Shown piece by piece: positions 31,438-39,503 of a DNA stretch of 64,000 nt (positions are counted from its first letter, which is position 1; each line of letters opens with the position of its first letter). The notes beneath the pieces were generated by a model, which was not told the origin of the DNA, did not search any database, and was given only the letters and a program-made list of their open reading frames with translations. This stretch comes from Hymenobacter persicinus (GTDB taxonomy: Bacteria; Bacteroidota; Bacteroidia; Cytophagales; Hymenobacteraceae): the NCBI RefSeq assembly GCF_004167665.1, contig NZ_SEWE01000009.1:1-64000 (forward strand), given 5' to 3'. A program made the position numbers and the translations under genes.

Positions 31438-32832
31438 CTACGCCGGGCGCCGCAGCTTGGTAAACACGTTGTTAAGCCCCTCGGCCCAGGTGGGGTGGGC
31501 AATAATCATGTTCTGCAGCGTGGGGTAAGGAATTTTGCCCAGCATGGCCAGCTGAAACATGGTCATGATTTCCCCGCCCTCGGCGCCGAAGATGGCCGCG
31601 CCGAGCACTTGGTCTTTGTCGTCAACCAGAACTTTCCAGAACCCGGTGGTGCGGCCGGTTTCCCGGGCCCGCCCGATGGTGCGCACCGGCATGGTGGCCA
31701 CGCGGTACGGAATGTTCTGCTCCCGGGCCTGGTCCTCATTGAGCCCGATGCGGCCCAGCTGAGGTTCCGTAAAGACGGTGTAGGGCAGGGGCCGCCGCTT
31801 GGCCGAGCGGCGTTTGCCGTGCAAAATGGCATCCCGCACCACCCGGTAATCGTCGTAGCTGATGTGGGTGAACTGGGGGCCGCCGTGCACGTCGCCGAGG
31901 GCGTACACGCCGCGGGCGGCGGTTTGCAAGTTGCGGTCGACTTGGATGTAGCCTTTCTCGTCGGTTTTGATGCCAGCCTTGCTCAGGTCGAGCGTATCGG
32001 AGTTGGGCGTGCGGCCGGTGGCGATGAGCAGGTGGGAGCCGCGCAGTCGCCTTTCCCCCTCGGGAGTGGTGGCCGACAGCGTGATTTCCCCGGCCGCGTT
32101 CTGCGACACCCGCCGGGCTTCGGCGCCCAGCACGAACTCCACGCCCTCGGCTTCGAGCATTTCCTTCATGGCCTGGCACACGTCGGCGTCTTCGTGGGCC
32201 AGCAGGCGCTTACCGGCCTCGATGAGCGTGACGCGGCAGCCGAAGCGCCGAAACATCTGCCCAAACTCCACCCCGATGTAGCCCGCGCCCAGAATCAGCA
32301 GGTGCTCGGGCAACTCCGGCAGGTCGAGCAGTTCGGTGGTGGTCAGGTAGGGCACGGCGTCGAGGCCGTCGAGTTCAGGCACGGCGGCCCGGGTGCCGGT
32401 GTTGAGAAAAATCAGGGGCGCCTCGAGTTCCTGCTCGTCGCCCTGCACCAGCGTCACGCGCAGGGCGTGCGGACCAGTGAAGGCCGCGTGCCCGCGCAGC
32501 ACCGTGATGCCGGGGTGCTCCTGGGTCAGGTTTTTGCGCAGTCCGTCGCGCGAGTGCTGCACCAACGCGTTTTTGGCCGCCATAATGGCCCGAAAGTCAA
32601 CCTCGGGAGCGGAGGTGCGGATGCCGTAGTCGGCGGCGGTGCGTACCTGGTGGGCCCGCTCGGCGGCCGCCAGCAGGTTTTTGGTGGGGGAGCAGCCGTA
32701 ATTGACGCAGGAGCCGCCCAAGTGATTTTCTTCCACCAAAGCCACCCGGCGGCCGGCGTCAGCCATGGCGTAGGCCAGCGGATTGCCGGCCTGACCGGAG
32801 CCAATAATTACAACATCGTAGGAAGTAGGCAT
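31438..32832 (-). CDS. Pyridine nucleotide-disulfide oxidoreductase (class I, mercuric reductase-like)
   Basis: This 464-residue FAD enzyme has the FAD motif VIIGSGQAGNPLA near residue 9 and the redox disulfide GSCVNYGCSPTK near 40-51. A second dinucleotide motif, LILGAGYIGVEFGQMFRRFG, follows at about 178, then YALGDVHGGPQFTH and a dimerisation domain ending in IIAHPTWAEGLNNVF. The C-V-N-x-G-C-x-P-T-K pattern puts it near mercuric reductase or dihydrolipoyl dehydrogenase-like proteins, but no mer context is present. The natural disulfide substrate is unknown. Confidence 0.92.
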   Translation of the reverse strand: MPTSYDVVIIGSGQAGNPLAYAMADAGRRVALVEENHLGGSCVNYGCSPTKNLLAAAERAHQVRTAADYGIRTSAPEVDFRAIMAAKNALVQHSRDGLRKNLTQEHPGITVLRGHAAFTGPHALRVTLVQGDEQELEAPLIFLNTGTRAAVPELDGLDAVPYLTTTELLDLPELPEHLLILGAGYIGVEFGQMFRRFGCRVTLIEAGKRLLAHEDADVCQAMKEMLEAEGVEFVLGAEARRVSQNAAGEITLSATTPEGERRLRGSHLLIATGRTPNSDTLDLSKAGIKTDEKGYIQVDRNLQTAARGVYALGDVHGGPQFTHISYDDYRVVRDAILHGKRRSAKRRPLPYTVFTEPQLGRIGLNEDQAREQNIPYRVATMPVRTIGRARETGRTTGFWKVLVDDKDQVLGAAIFGAEGGEIMTMFQLAMLGKIPYPTLQNMIIAHPTWAEGLNNVFTKLRRPA

Positions 32833-32986
32833 AAAAAGCAGAAATTGGCGGGGAAAGCAGCCCGGGCGACGGAGCCGGGGCTGGCCCGAAGCTCAAGTGT
32901 TGGCTATACGGGCCGCCGGCCCCCGCGGCTATTCACTAAAACCGCCCGGCTTTCGTTCTGCCCTTGTTTCCACCCGGCCGCTCCTC

Positions 32987-33742
32987 ATGCACGCTCTGGT
33001 TCGTTTCGCTTTCCTCGCCCTGCTGCCCGCCCTGGCGGGCTGCGCGTCGCTGTATTTTCCGCCCCCGCCCCAGGCGCCCCTGCTCACCCAGAAAGGCGAA
33101 TTCAGCGGCGGGCTGCACACCAACTTCAGCAACAATACCGCCTTGCAGGGCGCCTACGCCCTCGGCGACCATATTGGGGTGCTGGGCAGCGCCTCGTTTC
33201 TGCACTCCAACAAGAAGCAGTCGTTCTTCGGCAGCAAAGCCAACCGGGAGTTTGTCGACCACGATTTCGGTGAAGTGGGCATGGGCTACTTCACTCGCCT
33301 GCGCGACCAGCGCGTGATTGAATTCTACGGCGGCTACGGGCTGGGCCACACCAAGCGCACCGAAAGCCGGGAGGGGCTGACCACCCAAACCCTGGAAGGC
33401 AGCCTCGATAAGTACTTTTTTCAGGTCAACTACAGCAAAAAGGAGGCGAAGACCCTGCATCTGTTCGGCCGCGACTTTCCGATGTCCTACGGGGCGGCCA
33501 TGCGGGCCAGCTACGTGCAGCTCAACAACTTCACCATCGACGGCCAGAAGCACGAAGCCGAGGACAACATCTTCTTCGAGCCCATTACCTTCACCCGCAT
33601 CCAGGCCGTGGGGCCCATTCAGCTCCAGCTCATCAGCGGCAGCAACTTCGGGTTGCGCCACCGCAAGTTTCTGAAGGCGGCCAACTCCGTGTTTCAGCTC
33701 GGCATTGTGGTAAACCTGGGCGGGCAGGAAGGCAAGCGGTAA
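32987..33742 (+). CDS. Outer-membrane-type lipoprotein, paralogue 3
   Basis: This 251-residue protein has the signal MHALVRFAFLALLPALAGC, Cys at 19. The mature region CASLYFPPPPQAPLLTQKGEFSGGLH lines up with the two lipoproteins at 28719 and 29545: a Tyr/Pro-rich start, then PL, then K-G-E, then Gly-rich strands. The rest reads as a small barrel and ends VFQLGIVVNLGG. The sequence between (33150-33700) has regular aromatic strands. The function is unknown. Confidence 0.82.
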   Translation: MHALVRFAFLALLPALAGCASLYFPPPPQAPLLTQKGEFSGGLHTNFSNNTALQGAYALGDHIGVLGSASFLHSNKKQSFFGSKANREFVDHDFGEVGMGYFTRLRDQRVIEFYGGYGLGHTKRTESREGLTTQTLEGSLDKYFFQVNYSKKEAKTLHLFGRDFPMSYGAAMRASYVQLNNFTIDGQKHEAEDNIFFEPITFTRIQAVGPIQLQLISGSNFGLRHRKFLKAANSVFQLGIVVNLGGQEGKR

Positions 33743-33747
33743 GCAGC

Positions 33748-34848
33748 TTACTTGCTTTCGAAAAACTTGGCTTTGGACCGCTTAAACAGGCCGCCGGTGG
33801 TGGCTACGAACACCGTGTCGCCCAGGGCTTCGAGGCCGGTGATGTCGGCGCGCTGCAGTCCGTCGTCCTTCAGGGGGCGCAGCCGGAAGTTGGTGTCGGT
33901 GAGCTTGAGGGTGAAGATAAAGTTGTTGCCAAAGCCATGGAAGACGCCCACCAAGCTGTCGCCGACGGGGTGCATGGAGTTGAACTGCAAGCCGCTGGGC
34001 GTGTTGCCGCTGAAAACCCAGGTTTCGCCGTCAGTAGTGGAGTAGCCGAGCTTGGCCCCGTGCATGTACACCCGGTTGTTCCACTTATAAATCGTCTGGG
34101 CACCCGTCCAAGTGCTCAATACCTGCCGCCAGCTGCCGTCCTGCTTGATTTTATACAGTCCCTCATTGCCGCAGTCGACCAGGAAATAGTCGTCGATAGC
34201 CGTGACCAGGGTAGGAAACGACGGGTAGATTCCGATGTCTTTGAAGGGGATACGGATAACCTTGGGCCGCAAACTGGGCTGATGGGTGAAAGGGTCGGCG
34301 CTGGGCTGTACCTCGGTCAGCACTAGGTGCAGCTGCCCATCGGCAGTACCGGCCATGGTCTCGTAGGGAAACAGCAGGTAGTTGTTGCGGTTAATGGCGC
34401 CGAACTTGGCGAAGGTGAAGTAGTTGCGCTGTACCCGCAGGGCTTGCTTGTCCAGGCGTTTCAGGTAGAGGTAATTGCTTGCGCCGGAAAGCACCGGATA
34501 CGCATTAGGCGTAACGGCCAGCAGGGTATCCCGGTAAGTAGCGAAGAAGTCGGGCCCCAGCGGCACGCGCAGACTGATGTCAGTGGAAAACGGATAGATA
34601 TACTGGGTGATGTCGGGGCTGTTCTGCTGGTAGCGCAGCGCGCAGAATCCGCCGGGCTGCTGGAAGTACAGTGCGTTGGGGCCGCGCCCGATGCCGAGCA
34701 GGATTTTAAAGCTGCCCAGAAAGGGCACTTCCGCCCAGCTGTACTGCTTTTCCGTTTCCTGAATCTTGATGACCTCCACTTCCTTTTTGCAGGACAGCAG
34801 CAGGGTGGAGGCCAGCAGAGCGCCGCCGAATAAAGCGTGTTTAATCAT
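33748..34848 (-). CDS. Lipoprotein with beta-propeller-like repeats
   Basis: This 366-residue protein has a lipoprotein signal (LLASTLLLSCKKE). The body is beta-rich with recurring turns such as NGLYFQQPGG, TDGETWVFSGN, DTVFVATTGGLFKRS, which look like blades of a WD/Ycf48-like or sialidase-like propeller. There are no catalytic motifs that I recognise. It could be an exported binding or sensory protein. It is convergent with the lipoprotein at 32987, with only 5 bp between stops. Confidence 0.78.
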   Translation of the reverse strand: MIKHALFGGALLASTLLLSCKKEVEVIKIQETEKQYSWAEVPFLGSFKILLGIGRGPNALYFQQPGGFCALRYQQNSPDITQYIYPFSTDISLRVPLGPDFFATYRDTLLAVTPNAYPVLSGASNYLYLKRLDKQALRVQRNYFTFAKFGAINRNNYLLFPYETMAGTADGQLHLVLTEVQPSADPFTHQPSLRPKVIRIPFKDIGIYPSFPTLVTAIDDYFLVDCGNEGLYKIKQDGSWRQVLSTWTGAQTIYKWNNRVYMHGAKLGYSTTDGETWVFSGNTPSGLQFNSMHPVGDSLVGVFHGFGNNFIFTLKLTDTNFRLRPLKDDGLQRADITGLEALGDTVFVATTGGLFKRSKAKFFESK

Positions 34849-34890
34849 TGTAATAGCGTAGTGACGGGATAACTATCGGCGAAGCTAACA

Positions 34891-34920
34891 AAAAAGCTCC
34901 GCTTGCTGAGCGGAGCTTTT
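34891..34920 (-). terminator. Rho-independent terminator after the T9SS cargo gene
   Basis: AAAAGCTCCGCT/AGCGGAGCTTTT with a 5-base loop, located 34 bp beyond the stop of the leftward 34955-36643 gene. It reads correctly on both strands. Confidence 0.88.
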
Positions 34921-34954
34921 CGGCTGACTTAGGCCCGATGAACCCGAATCTGAG

Positions 34955-36643
34955 CTAGTTTTTCACTACCCGCACGGTGCGCTGCTCATCCTGTACCTGC
35001 ACCCGGAGCAGGTACAGGCCTGCGGGCAGCGTGCTGGGCAGCGTAAGCTGGCGGGTGGCGGGCAGACTCCCGGCCGCCAGCACGCAGCGGCCGGCCACGT
35101 CGTAAAGCGTCACCTGGGCCGGGTATTCCTGGGGCAAAGCCACCGTCAGGGTACCGTGGGCCGGGTTGGGACACACCTGCAGGCCAGCCAGGCGCTGGCC
35201 GGGGCGGGTGCTGGTGGCGGTGTAGTTTGTGATGGAAATATCGTCCAGGTTCAGGCGGGGCGGCAGCGCCGTGGCCCGGTTGCTGCTGCTGATGCGCAGG
35301 CGCACGGGGCCCACGCGGTTGGCCGTAAAGGAATAGGCCGTCAGGTTGGCCGTCAGCGTCGGGGGTGGGCTGGTGCCCAGCAAGCTCGAGTAAGTCACGC
35401 CGCCGTCGGTGGAAATTTCCGGCAGGAACGTCGCGCCGGTTTCGTTGCTGTACGCCGCCGCGTGGATCGTGACCACGCCCGCGCCGTTGGGCTTGTCGGT
35501 ATCCATTTCCAGGATGCCGCCCCCGCGCAGCCGCGCCGACTGCAGCCCATTGAACTTATCGATGCCGGCCGTCGTGCCAAGCAGGGCTTCGGCCAGGGTC
35601 CAGCCGCCGCTGCTGAGGGCCACCGAGGCCGCCGCGTAGCTGGTTTTGGTGCCGGCCTCGAAGTTTTCAAAAAACGCCGGGGGAGCGGCCGTTACGGTGA
35701 AGGGCTGAGCGCTGACGGCCGCACCATTGGAGTTAGTGAGCGTAATCAGGCCGCTGGTGGCGCCGGCGGGCACCACCACGTACACCTCCGATTCCAAGGG
35801 CACCCGCGGGGCGAGCTGCGCAGCAGTGCCGTTAAACGAAACCCCGATGGAGGTGCCCGGGACGGATAGATTACTGCCCCGAATTGTCACCTGCGTACCT
35901 ACCGGGCCGCTGGCGGGCGAAAAACCGGTGATAATAGGTGGCCCGGGGTTGACGGTGAAAAAGCGCATTTGCGGGGAACTGCCCCCACCCCCGGGCGGCG
36001 GGTTGGCGGCCAGCAGGTAGGTCAGCTGGGGGCTGGTCACGCTGGGCAGGTTCACGAGGGCTTGCAGCTGCGTCGACGAAATGTAGGTAGCCGTGAAGCT
36101 GGCCGCGTTGATTTGAATGCTGACCGTGGCACCCGGTACGAAGCCAGTGCCATAGAACGTCATCAGCAGGGGCCGCCCGCCAATGCCCGACGTGGGCGAG
36201 ATGCTGGTCAGCACGCAGGGCGGGTTGGGCGTGGCTGCAGCCGTTACGGTGCCCGATACGGCCACGTTCTGGGTGGTGGCGCCGGGGCTGCTCACCGTCA
36301 CGGTGCCGCTCAGCGGGCCCAGGGCCGCGCCAACCAGGCGGATGTAGAGCGGCACGTTGGTTACCAGTCCGCCGGCTTGGGTGAGGGTGATGCTGGGGCC
36401 GAAGCTGCTGCCCGAGATCCAGGAAACCTCGTAGCCGGCCGGGGCGGTGGCCGTCACGTTGCCGGTCAGGCCGGTGCCGTTTACCAGGGCGCTTTGCTGG
36501 GCCGAAGGCGTCCCCACGGCCGTTGTGAAGCCGCCCAGGCTGCTGGGGCTCACCGTCAGGGTGGGGCCGGTTTGGCTGAAGGCGGCCAGGCCGGGTAGTA
36601 GCACGAGCAGCAGCGTCAGCACAAAGGAGTAACGTTTTCTCAT
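34955..36643 (-). CDS. Secreted IPT/TIG-domain protein with type IX sorting domain
   Basis: This 562-residue protein begins with a signal peptide (MRKRYSFVLTLLLVLLPGLAAFSQ). It continues with a choice-of-anchor-like first domain (about 25-135), two IPT/TIG domains (about 143-230 and 235-315, with ITSISPTSGIGG and ITGFSPASGPVGTQVTIRG patterns), a carbohydrate-binding-like region (about 325-470) and a C-terminal T9SS type A sorting domain (from about 480, with LQVCPNPAHGTLTVALPQ, then VTLYDVAGRCV and GLYLLRVQV). It is probably exported through the PorV/SprA system and attached to the surface. Confidence 0.9.
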   Translation of the reverse strand: MRKRYSFVLTLLLVLLPGLAAFSQTGPTLTVSPSSLGGFTTAVGTPSAQQSALVNGTGLTGNVTATAPAGYEVSWISGSSFGPSITLTQAGGLVTNVPLYIRLVGAALGPLSGTVTVSSPGATTQNVAVSGTVTAAATPNPPCVLTSISPTSGIGGRPLLMTFYGTGFVPGATVSIQINAASFTATYISSTQLQALVNLPSVTSPQLTYLLAANPPPGGGGSSPQMRFFTVNPGPPIITGFSPASGPVGTQVTIRGSNLSVPGTSIGVSFNGTAAQLAPRVPLESEVYVVVPAGATSGLITLTNSNGAAVSAQPFTVTAAPPAFFENFEAGTKTSYAAASVALSSGGWTLAEALLGTTAGIDKFNGLQSARLRGGGILEMDTDKPNGAGVVTIHAAAYSNETGATFLPEISTDGGVTYSSLLGTSPPPTLTANLTAYSFTANRVGPVRLRISSSNRATALPPRLNLDDISITNYTATSTRPGQRLAGLQVCPNPAHGTLTVALPQEYPAQVTLYDVAGRCVLAAGSLPATRQLTLPSTLPAGLYLLRVQVQDEQRTVRVVKN

Positions 36644-36712
36644 AGTGGCAGCGGGTAACGGTAAAAATTGAAGCCAGGGTACTTTTTAAAGATAGAAATT
36701 GCCAGCCAGCAA

Positions 36713-36740
36713 AAAGGCCCCGACTTGCGCCGGGGCCTTT
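36713..36740 (-). terminator. Rho-independent terminator after sucD
   Basis: AAAGGCCCCG/CGGGGCCTTT with an 8-base loop, 26 bp past the leftward sucD stop, with an A/T tract. Confidence 0.85.
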
Positions 36741-36765
36741 CTATTCTTAACGGCAGGAGCCGGAA

Positions 36766-37647
36766 TTACTTGCCGCTCAGTACGCGCAGCATCGTGTCGC
36801 CGATTTCGGCGGGCGAATCCACCACGTGGATGCCGCACTCGCGCATGATGGCCATCTTGGCGGCAGCCGTGTCGTCGGCACCACCTACAATAGCGCCGGC
36901 GTGACCCATGCGGCGGCCGGGAGGGGCCGTCTGGCCTGCAATGAAGCCTACCACGGGCTTCTTGTTGCCGGTTTCCTTGATCCAGCGGGCGGCTTCGGCT
37001 TCCATGCCACCCCCGATTTCACCGATCATCACGATGCCCTCGGTTTCGGGGTCGTTCATGAGCAGCTCCACGGCTTCCTTAGTGGTGGTGCCAATGATCG
37101 GGTCGCCGCCGATGCCGATGGCCGTGGTCTGGCCCAGGCCGGCTTTGGTGAGCTGATCCACGGCTTCGTAGGTCAGCGTGCCCGACTTGGAGACGATGCC
37201 GATTTTGCCTTTGGTGAAGATAAAGCCGGGCATGATGCCCACTTTGCACTCGCCGGCCGTCATCACGCCGGGGCAGTTCGGCCCGATCATGCGCAGACCC
37301 TCGCGGCCCTTGAGGTATTCCTTCACCGCAATCATGTCCTTGGTCGGAATGCCTTCGGTGATGGTGACGATGACTTTGATACCGGCATCCGCTGCTTCCA
37401 TGATGGCGTCGGCGGCGAAAGCCGGGGGCACGAAGATGATGCTGGTGTCGGCGCCGGCCTGCTCTACGGCTTCGGCCACCGTGTTGAACACGGGCCGGTC
37501 GAGGTGCTGGGTGCCGCCTTTGCCGGGCGTGACGCCGCCCACCACGTTGGTGCCGTACTCAATCATCTGCTGGGCGTGAAACGAGCCTTCGGAGCCCGTA
37601 AAACCCTGCACAATCACTTTGGAATCCTTGTTGACCAGAACGCTCAT
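36766..37647 (-). CDS. sucD: Succinate-CoA ligase [ADP-forming] subunit alpha
   Basis: This 293-residue TCA-cycle enzyme converts succinyl-CoA to succinate with ATP formation. Visible motifs: [14 protein letters not shown] at the CoA-binding N-terminus, the [22 protein letters not shown] block near 125, the Rossmann-like ITEGIP and the phosphohistidine segment [12 protein letters not shown]. Length is standard. The partner SucC gene is not in the window. A -7 box lies at 37718-37725. Confidence 0.97.
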   Translation of the reverse strand: MSVLVNKDSKVIVQGFTGSEGSFHAQQMIEYGTNVVGGVTPGKGGTQHLDRPVFNTVAEAVEQAGADTSIIFVPPAFAADAIMEAADAGIKVIVTITEGIPTKDMIAVKEYLKGREGLRMIGPNCPGVMTAGECKVGIMPGFIFTKGKIGIVSKSGTLTYEAVDQLTKAGLGQTTAIGIGGDPIIGTTTKEAVELLMNDPETEGIVMIGEIGGGMEAEAARWIKETGNKKPVVGFIAGQTAPPGRRMGHAGAIVGGADDTAAAKMAIMRECGIHVVDSPAEIGDTMLRVLSGK

Positions 37648-37717
37648 TCGGGGAGGGATTAGAGAATACTATCGGTTTGACGTGGGAACCAGTGCGCCCT
37701 GCCGGGCTACCGGTGTG

Positions 37718-37748
37718 CAAAAGTAGGCTTTATTTGGGGGTGGGACAA
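37718..37748 (-). promoter_or_regulatory. sucD promoter (TTG-N20-TACTTTTG)
   Basis: On the minus strand TTG (37748-37746) is 20 bp from TACTTTTG (37725-37718), a full match to the TAnnTTTG box. The implied leader is about 70 bp. Confidence 0.65.
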
Positions 37749-37923
37749 GCCAGCCGCCGGTTCGGGGGCAGCCCCGGCGCCCGGCCGGCAAATCGGACGC
37801 CGGGCCCGGGCCCAATCCGCGGGCCGCAAGCCGGCTGGGCGTGGTTTGAGCCGCCATGGGCGGGGCAGCCCGGAGCCGGGCGTAAATAGTGCGCGGCAGG
37901 CCGGGGCTCCGCGGGCAAATCCG

Positions 37924-37931
37924 TACCTTTG
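37924..37931 (+). promoter_or_regulatory. -7 box TACCTTTG of the cysteine synthase-like gene
   Basis: Perfect TAnnTTTG match 29 bp before the ATG at 37961. A convincing -33 box was not found. Confidence 0.6.
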
Positions 37932-37960
37932 CGGTCCTCTCACTCACTCTCATCTCTCTC

Positions 37961-38938
37961 ATGTACTTCAACAACGTCATTGAGGCCATCGGCAACACCC
38001 CGCTGGTAAAGCTCAATAAGGTCGCCGACGGCATCAAGGGCACCGTGCTGGCCAAAGTCGAATATTTCAACCCCGGCAACTCGGTGAAAGACCGGATGGC
38101 CATCAAGATGATTGAGGACGCCGAGCAGGCGGGCCTGCTGAAGCCCGGCGGCACCATCATCGAGGGCACCAGCGGCAACACCGGCATGGGCCTGGCCCTG
38201 GCCGCCATTGCCAAGGGCTACCAGTGCATCTTCGTGATGAGCGACAAGCAAAGCAAGGAGAAGCAGGACATTCTGCGCGCCGTGGGCGCCCAGGTGGTGG
38301 TGTGCCCCGTCGATGTGGCGCCCGAAGACCCGCGCTCCTACTACTCGGTGGCCAAGCGTCTGAGCGAGGAAACCCCCAACTCGTTCTACCCCAACCAGTA
38401 CGACAACATGTCGAACACGGCGGCCCACTACGAAGGTACCGGCCCCGAACTCTGGAAGCAGACCGAAGGTAGCATCACCCACCTGGCCTGCGGCGTGGGC
38501 ACGGGCGGCACCATTTGCGGCACGGCCAAGTACCTGAAGGAGCAAAACCCGGCCATAGTGGCTGTCGGGCTCGATACTTATGGCTCGGTCTTCAAGAAGT
38601 ACAAGGAAACCGGAATCTTCGACGAAAACGAAATCTACCCGTACAAGACCGAGGGTATTGGCGAAGATATTCTGCCCAAGAATGTTAACTTTGACTTGAT
38701 TGATCTGTTCATCAAAGTCACTGACCAGGATGCGGCCGTCATGACGCGCCGCCTGGCCAAGGAAGAGGGCTTGTTCGTAGGCTGGTCATGCGGCTCGGCG
38801 GTGCACGGCGCTCTGGAATACGCCAAGGAGCATCTGAAAGAGGAAGACGTGATGGTCATTATCCTGCCCGACCACGGCACGCGCTACCTCGGTAAAATTT
38901 ACAACGACGACTGGATGCGCGAGCAGGGCTGGCTCTAG
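37961..38938 (+). CDS. PLP-dependent cysteine synthase/cystathionine beta-synthase-like enzyme
   Basis: This 325-residue PLP enzyme has the Schiff-base lysine in PGNSVKDRMA near residue 42, the Asn/Ser-rich TSGNTGMGLA motif near 72, and the GTGGTICG phosphate-cup near 178. The GSVFKKYKETGIFDE...KTEGIGEDILP region is closer to cystathionine beta-synthase than to CysK, yet no C-terminal CBS pair is present. It uses PLP to join a thiol to a beta-substituted alanine; cysteine versus cystathionine formation cannot be told from sequence. The ATG at 37961 is favoured by the promoter. Confidence 0.9.
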   Translation: MYFNNVIEAIGNTPLVKLNKVADGIKGTVLAKVEYFNPGNSVKDRMAIKMIEDAEQAGLLKPGGTIIEGTSGNTGMGLALAAIAKGYQCIFVMSDKQSKEKQDILRAVGAQVVVCPVDVAPEDPRSYYSVAKRLSEETPNSFYPNQYDNMSNTAAHYEGTGPELWKQTEGSITHLACGVGTGGTICGTAKYLKEQNPAIVAVGLDTYGSVFKKYKETGIFDENEIYPYKTEGIGEDILPKNVNFDLIDLFIKVTDQDAAVMTRRLAKEEGLFVGWSCGSAVHGALEYAKEHLKEEDVMVIILPDHGTRYLGKIYNDDWMREQGWL

Positions 38939-38998
38939 CACCCCGGTCCCGGCCCGCAAGAGCCGGATTTAAGCACGTTAACGCCCCCTCCCCCGAAC

Positions 38999-39421
38999 AT
39001 GGCTAAGAAGCTGCGCAACGTAGTGCTGGTCGACGACAACGAGACGACCAGCTTTCTGAACAACCGTCTGCTCAATCGTTTGGGCGTGGCCGACAAAGTC
39101 TACACCTTTACCCGCGCCGAGCAAGCCTATGACTTTCTCTGGGGCAAGGGTGAAAACGCCGGTTCGATGGCGCCCGACGTGCCGCAGCTGGTGTTTGTGG
39201 ACTTGAAAATGCCCGGTATGGACGGCTTTGAGTTCTTGGAGCAATACAGCCAGCTACCCGCCCCGATCAAGGAAAAAACGGTGCTGGCCGTGCTGACAAC
39301 CTCCATGCACTCGGCCGATACGGCCCGCGTGGCCAAGTTCGAGGGCGTGGAGTACTTGGCCAAGCCCCTGACGGAGGAGAAGATGGAAAAGCTGCTGCAA
39401 AAGCGCTTCTCCGACAACTAA
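38999..39421 (+). CDS. Single-domain response regulator (CheY-like)
   Basis: This 140-residue receiver domain stands alone: acidic pair DDN near residue 12, phospho-acceptor Asp in VDLKMPG (near 66), Thr in LTTSMHSAD and Lys in YLAKPLTEE. No output domain. Such proteins signal to a kinase or effector elsewhere. It follows the PLP enzyme gene by 60 bp and ends at a terminator. Confidence 0.92.
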   Translation: MAKKLRNVVLVDDNETTSFLNNRLLNRLGVADKVYTFTRAEQAYDFLWGKGENAGSMAPDVPQLVFVDLKMPGMDGFEFLEQYSQLPAPIKEKTVLAVLTTSMHSADTARVAKFEGVEYLAKPLTEEKMEKLLQKRFSDN

Positions 39422-39442
39422 TCCAGACGGAAGCTCAGTATA

Positions 39443-39482
39443 GCCAAAAGGCCACTGCAAGTATTTGCAGTGGCCTTTTGGC
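39443..39482 (+). terminator. Rho-independent terminator after the response regulator
   Basis: GCCAAAAGGCCACTGCAA/TTGCAGTGGCCTTTTGGC with a GTAT loop, a perfect 18-bp stem. It is symmetrical and could also stop the convergent adenine deaminase transcript. Confidence 0.92.
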
Positions 39483-39503
39483 GTAAAAAAAGCGGGGTGC
39501 TGG

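Larger units (their letters stand above)
37648..37960. other. Gene-free divergent promoter region
   Basis: No gene here. It carries the sucD promoter (37718-37748, minus strand) and the -7 box of the cysteine synthase-like gene (37924-37931), with GC-rich sequence between. Confidence 0.7.
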
